Shown here: positions 1 to 6,594 of the stretch, piece after piece
How positions within the stretch are numbered: position 1 is the stretch's first letter
Layout of the letters: each line of letters opens with the position of its first letter
Source of the DNA: Acidobacteriota bacterium
GTDB taxonomy: Bacteria; Acidobacteriota; Vicinamibacteria; Fen-336
Reading direction: 5' to 3'
DNA: 44,942 nt
Assembly (NCBI GenBank): GCA_016199625.1
Contig: JACQGI010000034.1
Coordinates: forward strand, 1 to 44,942
Notes under the pieces: model-generated
Databases searched by the model: none
What the model was told of the DNA's origin: nothing
What the model saw: the letters and a program-made list of their open reading frames with translations, nothing else
Program-made: the position numbers and the translations under genes

Positions 1-776
1 ACGTCGTCCTGCTCGACGTGACGCCGCTGTCGCTCGGCAACGAGACGCTCGGCGGCGTGATGACGACGCTCATCGCGCGCAACACGACGATCCCGACGAA
101 GAAGAGCGAGGTGTTCACGACGGCCGCGGACAACCAGCTGTCGGTGGAGGTCCACGTGCTCCAGGGCGAGCGGCCCATGGCCTCGGACAACCGCACCCTC
201 GGGAAGTTCCAGCTCTCGGGGATCCCGGCGGCGCCGCGGGGCGTCCCGCAGATCGAGGTCACCTTCGACATCGACGCCAACGGGATCGTCAACGTCTCTG
301 CGAAGGATCGGGCCACGAGCCGCAGCCAGGCCATCACGATCACCTCCTCCTCGGGCCTCTCGAAGGACGAGGTGGACCGGATGGTGAAGGAGGCGCAGTC
401 CCACGCCGACGACGATCGGCGCCGCCAGGAGGAGATCGAGGTCCGCAACCGCGCCGACAGCCTGATCTACGCCACCGAGAAGACCCTCAAGGAGAACCGC
501 GAGAAGGTGCCCGACGCCGACGCGGCTGCGGTGGAGTCGGCACTGACGGCCGCGCGGAAGGCCCTCGAGGAGGGCGGCAAGGACCGCATCGAGAAGGCGG
601 CCGAGGACCTGACGAAGGCGGCGCACCGCCTGGCCGAGGTGCTGTACGAGAAGACGGGCGCGCCGCCGGCCGGCGACGCCGCAGGACCGGCGGGGGGGGC
701 GGGCCCTGCAGAGGGCCCGGCGACCCCCGGCCCCTCCGGAGACGTGATCGACGCCGAGGTGGTCGACAAGAAGTGA
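1..776 (+). CDS. dnaK: Chaperone DnaK (Hsp70), C-terminal part, truncated by window edge
   Basis: The reading frame is open from base 3 and its start lies outside the window. It begins at the end of the ATPase domain with [10 protein letters not shown] and continues through the peptide-binding beta-sandwich ([36 protein letters not shown]), the helical lid, and a Gly/Ala/Pro-rich tail ending in [11 protein letters not shown]. This is the usual Hsp70 C-terminus; the EEVD-like charged end is typical of bacterial DnaK. It is the ATP-driven holdase/foldase of the cytosol. The stop is one base before the dnaJ start, so the two are surely co-transcribed. An hspR-type regulator follows. Identity is certain; only completeness is limited. 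Confidence 0.97.
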   Translation, partial: VVLLDVTPLSLGNETLGGVMTTLIARNTTIPTKKSEVFTTAADNQLSVEVHVLQGERPMASDNRTLGKFQLSGIPAAPRGVPQIEVTFDIDANGIVNVSAKDRATSRSQAITITSSSGLSKDEVDRMVKEAQSHADDDRRRQEEIEVRNRADSLIYATEKTLKENREKVPDADAAAVESALTAARKALEEGGKDRIEKAAEDLTKAAHRLAEVLYEKTGAPPAGDAAGPAGGAGPAEGPATPGPSGDVIDAEVVDKK

Positions 777-777
777 A

Positions 778-1872
778 ATGGACTTCTACGAGCTTCTCGG
801 AGTCCGGAAGAGCGCCGGCACAGCGGAGATCCGGCGCGCCTACCAGAAGCTCGCGCGCCAGCTCCACCCGGACCTGAACCCCGGCGACCCCGTCGCCGTG
901 GACCGATTCCGGGCGGTCTCGCGCGCCTTCGAGGTGCTCTCGGACCCACAGCGCCGGGGCGAGTACGACCGGGGCGAGACGCCCCCGCCGCCTGTATCGT
1001 CGGCCCCCGATGTCGGCTTCGAGGGATTCGACTTCACCGCCGAGGTGCGCGTCGAGGGCGTCGGCCTCCAGGAGATCTTCGGCTCGGTGGTGTCGGGGGC
1101 GATCCCCCAGGGCCAGCCCCAGCGGGGCGAGGATCTCGAGCAGGCGACCCGGATCAGCTTCGAGGAGTCGTTGCGGGGCGTGCGCCGTCAGGTCCATCTG
1201 GTCCGCCAGGACCACTGCCCGCTCTGCGAGGGGGCGGGCGAGGTGGCGTTCGGTCCGGTGCCGTGCCCCCGGTGTCACGGATCGGGGCGTGTGCGCGCCA
1301 GCCGCGGTCCCATGATCTTCTCCCGTCGCTGCCCCGACTGCGGCGCCACCGGGACGGTCGGGCGGCGCGCCTGCTCGCGTTGCCGCGGGGAGGGGCGCGC
1401 GTTGCAGACGGAGTCCCTCGACGTCCAGATCCCGGCGGGCGTGGCCGACGGCAGCCGTATCCGCGTCCCGGGCTGCGGCAACGCCGGCCGCCGGGGCGGC
1501 CCGCCCGGGGACCTCGTCCTCGCCGTCGAGGTCGCGCCGCACCCGGTCTTCCGCCGCGACGGGGACGACCTGCACTGCGAGGTGCCCGTGACCCTGGCCG
1601 AGGCGGCCCTGGGCGCACACATCGATGTCCCGACGCCCGAGGGGCCCGTGACCATCGGGATCCCCGCGGGAACGCAGAACGGCCAGCGCTTCCGCCTCCG
1701 CAAGCGCGGGATGCCCCGTCCCGGAGAGGCCGGGCGGGGCGACCTGTACATCGAGGCGCGGGTCGTCGTCCCCACCGTGACGGACGAGCGCGGGCGGGAG
1801 CTGGTCCTCGAGCTGGCCCGCTTGAACCCCCAGGACCCGCGGCAGGGGCTCCTGGAGCGGGCGAAGGAGTAG
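778..1872 (+). CDS. dnaJ: Chaperone DnaJ (Hsp40, zinc-finger type)
   Basis: 364 residues. The J-domain (about 1-66) carries the HPD motif at residues 30-32 that stimulates the DnaK ATPase. Four CxxCxGxG-type zinc motifs follow: CPLCEGAG (147), CPRCHGSG (163), CPDCGATG (185) and CSRCRGEG (199). The C-terminal substrate-binding beta domains come last. The usual Gly/Phe-rich linker after the J-domain is poor: residues 67-115 are Pro/Gly/Val-rich with little Gly-Phe repetition. It works with DnaK in the cytosol. The ATG lies one base after the dnaK stop. GrpE is not in the window. Confidence 0.96.
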   Translation: MDFYELLGVRKSAGTAEIRRAYQKLARQLHPDLNPGDPVAVDRFRAVSRAFEVLSDPQRRGEYDRGETPPPPVSSAPDVGFEGFDFTAEVRVEGVGLQEIFGSVVSGAIPQGQPQRGEDLEQATRISFEESLRGVRRQVHLVRQDHCPLCEGAGEVAFGPVPCPRCHGSGRVRASRGPMIFSRRCPDCGATGTVGRRACSRCRGEGRALQTESLDVQIPAGVADGSRIRVPGCGNAGRRGGPPGDLVLAVEVAPHPVFRRDGDDLHCEVPVTLAEAALGAHIDVPTPEGPVTIGIPAGTQNGQRFRLRKRGMPRPGEAGRGDLYIEARVVVPTVTDERGRELVLELARLNPQDPRQGLLERAKE

Positions 1873-1875
1873 GCC

Positions 1876-2376
1876 GTGGCAAAGGGTCGCCGCGCGCGCA
1901 ACGACCCGCCCGCCGAGCGGCGCCCTCCCGCCGGCAAGGGCAAGTACTACATGATCAGCGTGGTGGCCAAGGCGTACGGCATCCACCCCCAGACCCTGCG
2001 CCTGTACGAGCGCGAGGGGCTGCTCCGGCCGTCGCGCACCGAGGGCAACACGCGCCTCTACTCCGAGGAGGACCTGAAGCAGCTCGAGGTGATCCTGAAC
2101 CTCACGCGCGACCTCGGGGTCAACCTCGCGGGCGTCGAGATCGTCCTGAACATGCGGCGGAAGATGGAGCAGATGCAGGGGGCGATGAACGACTTCGTGG
2201 CCTTCGTCCAGGAGGAGATGCACCGGGCCAACCGCGAGGGCTGGCAGGAGCGCCTGCAGCAGGCGCTGGTGAAGCTGCCCCCGACCCACATCGTGAAGGC
2301 TTCGCCCGAGCCGGCGCCGGCGGTGGAGGTGAGCGCCGCGCCTGCCGATGCCGGCGGCGGAAAACCGCGGCCCTGA
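1876..2376 (+). CDS. hspR: MerR-family heat-shock regulator, HspR-like
   Basis: 166 residues with a GTG start three bases after the dnaJ stop. Residues 24-92 form a MerR winged helix-turn-helix, with YGIHPQTLRLYEREGLL as recognition region and NTRLYSEEDLKQL as wing. A helical region and a Pro/Ala-rich tail follow. HspR proteins repress dnaK operons by binding HAIR inverted repeats and are encoded as the last gene of that operon, which matches the position here. No metal-binding cysteines of the metal- or redox-sensing MerR proteins are present. The dnaK promoter, where a HAIR box would sit, is outside the window, so autoregulation is inferred. The extra basic N-terminus (about 20 residues) is unusual. 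Confidence 0.85.
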   Translation: MAKGRRARNDPPAERRPPAGKGKYYMISVVAKAYGIHPQTLRLYEREGLLRPSRTEGNTRLYSEEDLKQLEVILNLTRDLGVNLAGVEIVLNMRRKMEQMQGAMNDFVAFVQEEMHRANREGWQERLQQALVKLPPTHIVKASPEPAPAVEVSAAPADAGGGKPRP

Positions 2377-2390
2377 GGGAGGCCCCGGTC

Positions 2391-2396
2391 TATAAT
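2391..2396 (+). promoter_or_regulatory. Probable -10 box TATAAT for the sigma factor gene
   Basis: A perfect TATAAT lies 21 bases before the ATG at 2418, in an otherwise GC-rich spacer after the hspR-like gene. No convincing -35 hexamer is visible 16-18 bases upstream. It suggests that the sigma gene can be transcribed separately from the dnaK operon. Confidence 0.5.
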
Positions 2397-2417
2397 CGAC
2401 CCTCCGGCGCCCCCGCC

Positions 2418-3317
2418 ATGACCTCCAAGAAGGATTCCGAGAAGAAGGCCGACCCGCCCGAGGGCGAGGAGAAGGAGAAGGCGCGAAGCGCCACCGTGGA
2501 TTCGCTGAACGCCTACATGCGGGAGATCTCCCGCTTCCGGACCCTGACCGTCGACGAGGAGAAAGAGCTGGGACGCCGCATCCGGGAGGGCGACCGCGAG
2601 GCCCTGAACCGCATGGTCGAGGCGAACCTGCGTTTCGTCGTCTCGTACGCGAAGCGGTACCGCGGGCTGGGGTTGTCCTTCCTGGACCTCATCCACGAAG
2701 GCAACCTCGGGCTCATCGAGGCGGCCAAGCGCTTCGACCCCGAGCGCAACGTCAAGTTCATCTCCTACGCCGTGTGGTGGATCCGGCAGGCGATCTTCCA
2801 CGCCCTCTCGGAGCACGCCCGCGCATTCCGCCTGCCCCAGAAGGTCTCGGGGCAGGTCTCGAAGGTGGAGAACGCCCGGGACCGGCTGCGGTTGGAGCTG
2901 GAGCGCACGCCCACCACCGAAGAGGTGGCTCACGAGACCGACCTCACCGTCGAGGAGGTGGAGGACCTGCTCCGGGTGGCGGGGGACGACCTGTCGCTCT
3001 CGACGGCTGTGGGCGAGGACGGCACCATGGAGCTGGGCGACACCCTGGAGCAGGACACGATCCCCGCCGTGGAGGGCGACCTGATCCGGGCGTCGTTCAC
3101 CGAGCAGATCCAGGCCATGGTGGGGGAGCTGGACGAGAAGGAACGCGAAGTGATCAAGATGCGGTTCGGCCTCGACGGCGAGGAGCCGCGCACGCTCCAG
3201 GAGATCGGCGAGCTCCTGGGCCTGTCGCGGGAGCGGATCCGCCAGATCGAGAGCAGGGCCAAGGAGAAGCTGCGCCGCAACCAGATCGCCCAGGGGCTGA
3301 GGGGGTACCTGAACTGA
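2418..3317 (+). CDS. RNA polymerase sigma factor, sigma-70 family (RpoD/SigA-like, short)
   Basis: 299 residues. After a charged tail (1-24) come region 1.2 (DSLNAYMREISRFRTLT), region 2 (NLRFVVSYAKRYRGLGLSFL, then GNLGLIEAAKRFDPERNVKF and SYAVWWIRQAI), region 3 and region 4 with the helix-turn-helix TLQEIGELLGLSRERIRQIE (259-278). Region 1.1 and the non-conserved insert of large primary sigmas are absent. It could be a compact group 1 or a group 2 factor; the sequence alone does not decide. The stop TGA shares its last base with the ATG of the next gene, so the ATPase gene is translationally coupled. Confidence 0.93.
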   Translation: MTSKKDSEKKADPPEGEEKEKARSATVDSLNAYMREISRFRTLTVDEEKELGRRIREGDREALNRMVEANLRFVVSYAKRYRGLGLSFLDLIHEGNLGLIEAAKRFDPERNVKFISYAVWWIRQAIFHALSEHARAFRLPQKVSGQVSKVENARDRLRLELERTPTTEEVAHETDLTVEEVEDLLRVAGDDLSLSTAVGEDGTMELGDTLEQDTIPAVEGDLIRASFTEQIQAMVGELDEKEREVIKMRFGLDGEEPRTLQEIGELLGLSRERIRQIESRAKEKLRRNQIAQGLRGYLN

Positions 3318-4087
3318 TGGCCGACTGTCCGACCTGCGGCGGGACCGGCTTCCAGATCGTGGATCGCGAGGGGCGGGAGTTCGCGCAGCCGTGCGGGTGC
3401 CGGAAGCCCTCCGGCGCTTCGGGCGACCGGCTCTTCGCCGCGTGCCGCATCCCGCCGCGGTACGAGCACTGCAGCCTGGCCAACTTCGAGCCCGGAACGC
3501 CATCGCTCCGCGCCGCCCTCGAGAAGGGGCTGAGCTACTGCGCGGGGTTCCCGTACATGGGCACCGACGAGGGCCTCGGGCTCCTCTTCACCGGGGACAA
3601 CGGCGTCGGCAAGACGCACCTCGCCATGGCCGTCCTCCGCGAGCTCGTGACCACGAAGGGCGTCAGCGGGCAGTTCTGGGACTTCCACGAGCTGATCCGG
3701 GAGATCAAGAACTCCTACAACCCCGAGACCCGGACCACGGAGCTGCAGGTCCTGGAGCCGGTCGTGGAGACCGACGTCTTCGTCCTCGACGATCTCGGCG
3801 CCTGGAAGATGACCGACTGGATGAACGACACGCTCTTCTACATCCTGAACAGCCGCTACCTGGCCAAGCGCGCGACGCTCATCACGACGAACTTCCAGGA
3901 CGTGGACCGGGAGGCGGCCCTCGCCGCCGACCAGCTCCGGCGCAAGGAGTTCCTCGTCGAGCGGATCGGCCAGCGCCTCCGCTCGCGCCTCATGGAGATG
4001 TGCCTCGTGATCCCCATGAACGGTCCGGACTGGCGGCAACTGCGCCAGTCCTCGAACCAGGTGGTGGTCCGCGGGTCCCGGTCGTGA
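3317..4087 (+). CDS. DnaC/DnaI/IstB-type AAA+ ATPase (replicative helicase-loader-like)
   Basis: 256 residues. The N-terminus has a small cysteine cluster (CPTCGGTG at 4-11, CGC at 26-28) like the zinc-binding head of DnaI-type loaders. The AAA+ core has Walker A GDNGVGKT (93-100), Walker B VFVLDDLG (154-161), a sensor-1 ITTN (189-192) and an arginine-rich C-terminal helix (RIGQRLRSRLMEMC). In DnaC/DnaI proteins this core loads the replicative helicase; IstB is the transposon relative. No transposase is adjacent, so a cellular loader is more likely. It overlaps the sigma gene by one base and the next gene by four (GTGA). Confidence 0.82.
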   Translation: MADCPTCGGTGFQIVDREGREFAQPCGCRKPSGASGDRLFAACRIPPRYEHCSLANFEPGTPSLRAALEKGLSYCAGFPYMGTDEGLGLLFTGDNGVGKTHLAMAVLRELVTTKGVSGQFWDFHELIREIKNSYNPETRTTELQVLEPVVETDVFVLDDLGAWKMTDWMNDTLFYILNSRYLAKRATLITTNFQDVDREAALAADQLRRKEFLVERIGQRLRSRLMEMCLVIPMNGPDWRQLRQSSNQVVVRGSRS

Positions 4088-4524
4088 CCCTGGTCTCTCC
4101 CGAGACCCTGTTCGCCGCCGCCAACCTCGTCGTCGTCCCGGGCTGGGCCCTTCTCGTCTTGGCTCCAGGCTCGAAGTGGACGACCCGAGTCGTCGGCTCC
4201 AGCGTCCTCTCGCTGCTGCTGGCCACGCTCTACGTCGTGCTGCTCGCGGCCCGCTTCGGCGCCGCCGAAGGGGGCTTCGGTTCGCTGGCCGAGGTGGCAA
4301 CGGTCTTCCGTGATCCGTACCTGCTCCTGGCGGGCTGGATCCATTACCTCGCCTTCGACCTGTTCGTCGGCGGGTGGGAAGTCCGCGACGCGCGCCGCCT
4401 CGGCCTGCCGCACTTCGCCGTGGTCCCTTGCCTCGTCCTCACCTTCGTCTTCGGACCCGCGGGCCTGCTCGCCTACTCCGCGCTGCGCTTGGGCCTGCGT
4501 CGCCGCGTCCTCGTCGAGGAATGA
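4084..4524 (+). CDS. ABA4-like integral membrane protein (DUF4281)
   Basis: 146 residues, GTG start overlapping the previous stop. There are four predicted membrane segments (about 8-27, 36-57, 78-97, 111-134). The conserved family stretch is visible: DPYLLLAGWIHYLAFDLFVG followed by WEVRDARRLGLPH and a Pro-Cys-Leu segment with FGPAGLL. The plant homologue ABA4 is required for neoxanthin synthesis, but the function of the bacterial proteins is not established. No carotenoid gene is nearby. The coupling to a sigma factor and a helicase-loader-like ATPase has no obvious functional logic. Confidence 0.8.
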   Translation: MTLVSPETLFAAANLVVVPGWALLVLAPGSKWTTRVVGSSVLSLLLATLYVVLLAARFGAAEGGFGSLAEVATVFRDPYLLLAGWIHYLAFDLFVGGWEVRDARRLGLPHFAVVPCLVLTFVFGPAGLLAYSALRLGLRRRVLVEE

Positions 4525-4604
4525 CGGCGGGCGACAGCGCCGCACTCGACGACGACCTCGTCGCCGACCTGTACCGCGAGTCCCCTCGAGGCCTTCGCGT
4601 CTGA
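4521..4604 (+). CDS. Tiny ATGA-coupled ORF, 27 residues, possible gene remnant
   Basis: ATG overlaps the stop of the ABA4-like gene in the classical ATGA arrangement. The product MTAGDSAALDDDLVADLYRE plus seven residues looks like the acidic N-terminus of a normal protein, then stops. It could be a truncated leftover of a former operon member or chance. No relative is recognised. About 80 bases of spacer with the next promoter follow. Confidence 0.2.
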   Translation: MTAGDSAALDDDLVADLYRESPRGLRV

Positions 4605-4664
4605 CGGTCCGGGTCCTCACGATCGAACGCGCGGGCCGGTGCGGGCCTGGGCGGAACTTCCGCG

Positions 4665-4670
4665 TATAAT
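4665..4670 (+). promoter_or_regulatory. Probable -10 box TATAAT for the racemase-like gene
   Basis: A perfect TATAAT ends 12 bases before the ATG at 4683. With a normal start site about 7 bases downstream, the leader would be only about 5 bases, i.e. nearly leaderless. No good -35 hexamer is seen at the expected distance. Confidence 0.5.
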
Positions 4671-4682
4671 CCGGTCCTGGTC

Positions 4683-5390
4683 ATGCCCGAGCACATCGGT
4701 ATCGTTGCCTGCTCCGCCGAGGGGGCAGCCCTCTGCTATCGGACCATCTGCCTGGAAGGTGCGGGGCATCTGGGGCCGCACGATCACCCCGAGGTCTCGA
4801 TGCACACGCACCCGCTCGCCGAGTACATGAGATGCATCTACCGCGGCGACTGGCAGGGCGTGGGTGAGCTGATGCTCTCCTCGGCGAACAAGCTCGCGAG
4901 GATCGGGGCGGACTTCCTGATCTGCCCCGACAACACCATCCACCAGGCGCTTCCCGACGTGGAGCCGCGGTCGCCGCTGCCCTGGCTGCACATCGCTGAG
5001 GTCGTCGCCGGGGAGGCCGTGGAGCGCCGGTTCCGGCGTCTCGGCCTGACCGGGACTCGATACCTCGTGGAGAGCGACGTCTATCCAGAGAAACTGGCCG
5101 CGCGCGGGGTCGAGTATGTGCGCCCGAACGCCTCCGAGCGCGAGGAGATCAATCGGGTCATCTTCGACGAGCTCGTCTACGGCGTCTTCGAGCCCGAGGC
5201 CATCGCCTGCTTCCGGCGGGTCATCGGACGGATGAAGGACGAGGGTTGCGACGCCGTCGTGCTCGGCTGCACCGAGATCCCGTTGATCGTGAACGACGCG
5301 AACTCTCCGCTGCCCACGCTCGATTCCACACGGCTGCTCGCGCGTGCGGCGCTGCGCCGGGCGGTTCAGGGCGCAGCTGCCACGGCATGA
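4683..5390 (+). CDS. Aspartate/glutamate racemase-family protein
   Basis: 235 residues of the two-cysteine, cofactor-independent amino-acid racemase fold. The C-terminal active-site region VVLGCTEIPLI (Cys196) is intact. The N-terminal one reads LICPDNTIHQ: the residue before Asn-Thr, normally the first catalytic Cys, is Asp83, and the only nearby Cys is two positions earlier (Cys81). GLTGTRYLVESDVYPEKLAA matches the family's central motif. It may be an active variant with a shifted Cys/Asp pair, or act on a different substrate. It appears to be transcribed from its own promoter, and a roadblock-like gene lies 65 bases downstream. Confidence 0.8.
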   Translation: MPEHIGIVACSAEGAALCYRTICLEGAGHLGPHDHPEVSMHTHPLAEYMRCIYRGDWQGVGELMLSSANKLARIGADFLICPDNTIHQALPDVEPRSPLPWLHIAEVVAGEAVERRFRRLGLTGTRYLVESDVYPEKLAARGVEYVRPNASEREEINRVIFDELVYGVFEPEAIACFRRVIGRMKDEGCDAVVLGCTEIPLIVNDANSPLPTLDSTRLLARAALRRAVQGAAATA

Positions 5391-5455
5391 GCGAGCTCCC
5401 CGACGATTCCGGCCGCCAGCGGCCACCAGGGTGCCATGGACAGTGAGGGCCAGGC

Positions 5456-5800
5456 GTGCTGAGGGAAGTGCTCGCCGAGCTTCGCGAGAAGACGGGGGCC
5501 GCTGCGGCGTTCGTCCTGGACAAGGATGGCCAGCTCGTCGAGGGGGCGGGCACCGACGGTCTCGGCCCGCAACCCCTCGTGGACTGGGTCGCGGGCTCCT
5601 CCGAGGGGCTCGTGCTCGCCGAGCAGGAGTTCACGATCCTGCGTCAGGACCCTGCTCCGCAGCCGCGAGGCGTCCATTGCCGACAGACCGACGCCGCGCA
5701 TCTGCTCGTGGTCGTCTTCGACACGACAGTGACGCGCCTGGGGCTGGTCCGCCATCACTCCGCCGAAGCGGCCCGCCGCATGGCGGCGTTCACCTCCTAG
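5456..5800 (+). CDS. Roadblock/LC7-domain-like protein (MglB-like fold)
   Basis: 114 residues, GTG start. The N-terminal helix LREVLAELREKTGAAAAFVL, then DKDGQLVEGAG, and near the end LLVVVFDTTVTRLGLVRHHS and a C-terminal helix match the alpha-beta layout of roadblock/LC7 proteins. These bind small Ras-like GTPases such as MglA and regulate polarity and motility. No GTPase gene is in the window. Similarity is by pattern only, so the family call is moderate. The gene meets the REC-PilZ gene tail to tail, the two stop codons sharing the bases CTAG. Confidence 0.55.
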   Translation: MLREVLAELREKTGAAAAFVLDKDGQLVEGAGTDGLGPQPLVDWVAGSSEGLVLAEQEFTILRQDPAPQPRGVHCRQTDAAHLLVVVFDTTVTRLGLVRHHSAEAARRMAAFTS

Positions 5801-6549
5801 GTCATCCCGCTCGAAACGAAGCCGAGGATCTTGCCGGCGAGGAGCGCCGTGGTGCCCGTGAAGCGCAGCCCCACCACGTGGAGGCCTTCGGGTGAGACGC
5901 GGTGCCATCGGGTCTCGGCGCCCAGGGCCACGTGGGTCGAGCCCTCGTGGGCCTGCAGGATGATCCGGATGAGGTCGCCCGGCTGCAGCTCCTCGGCCAG
6001 CTCCACCCGGCACCCGCTGCCGCTCACGTCCACGATCTGCCCGGGGACCCGGAGCTTCCGCGCGCGGATGTCGATCTCGACCTTCATGATCAGCGGCCGC
6101 CTCAGACGGTGGCGGCGCTCGGTGTGGTCGCTGGTGCCCACCCAGCCCGAGAGCCGCTTGGCCACCAGCACGAGCTCGTCGGCGCTCACGGGCTTCACGA
6201 GGTACGCGGCGACGCCGCGGGTGATGGCGTCGGTGAAGCTCTCGATGTCGGCGTCGTAGGCGAGGACGAGGACCGGGATTCCCTTCAAGCCCGGGTGAGC
6301 CTGCAGGCGACGCAGCGACGCGCCGCGAGTCTCGCGGTTGCCGGAGTCGTCCACGACCAGCAGCTTCAGCTCGGGGAACTCCTTGGTGGCCAGGACGTCG
6401 GCCTCGTGGGCGAGGGAGACGGTCATGCGCCCGCGGAGGAGCGTCGTCTCCACCCACGCGCGGTCGGCCCCGTCGGGACCCACCACCAGCGCGTAACCGG
6501 GCTGTGCTGCCCCCGGCGGTGCCGCTCCTGCCGGCGCCTCCTGGCTCAT
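5797..6549 (-). CDS. Receiver-like plus PilZ domain protein
   Basis: 250 residues. Residues 18-137 resemble a response-regulator receiver: LLVVDD (Asp67/Asp68 at the end of strand 3), VLVLAYDAD and YLVKP (Lys119). Residues 144-248 form a PilZ domain with the c-di-GMP-binding signatures RRHRLRR and DVSGSG. PilZ domains bind cyclic di-GMP and change surface or motility behaviour. The acidic pocket at the start of the receiver (normally DD) is weak (VVGPDGAD), so phosphorylation is uncertain. It is 45 bases downstream of the octahaem cytochrome gene and may be read through from that operon. Confidence 0.8.
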   Translation of the reverse strand: MSQEAPAGAAPPGAAQPGYALVVGPDGADRAWVETTLLRGRMTVSLAHEADVLATKEFPELKLLVVDDSGNRETRGASLRRLQAHPGLKGIPVLVLAYDADIESFTDAITRGVAAYLVKPVSADELVLVAKRLSGWVGTSDHTERRHRLRRPLIMKVEIDIRARKLRVPGQIVDVSGSGCRVELAEELQPGDLIRIILQAHEGSTHVALGAETRWHRVSPEGLHVVGLRFTGTTALLAGKILGFVSSGMT

Positions 6550-6594
6550 CGCGCCCCCGGCGGCCCTCAGCCGTCGCGGCCGCCTCCGCTCCGC

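Noticed and set aside
3317-4087. IstB transposon ATPase
   Set aside because: No IstA-like transposase or terminal repeats nearby, and the gene is embedded in a tight housekeeping operon.
5387-5446. 19-codon ATGA-coupled ORF after the racemase
   Set aside because: Too short and without conserved features; the ATGA overlap can occur by chance.
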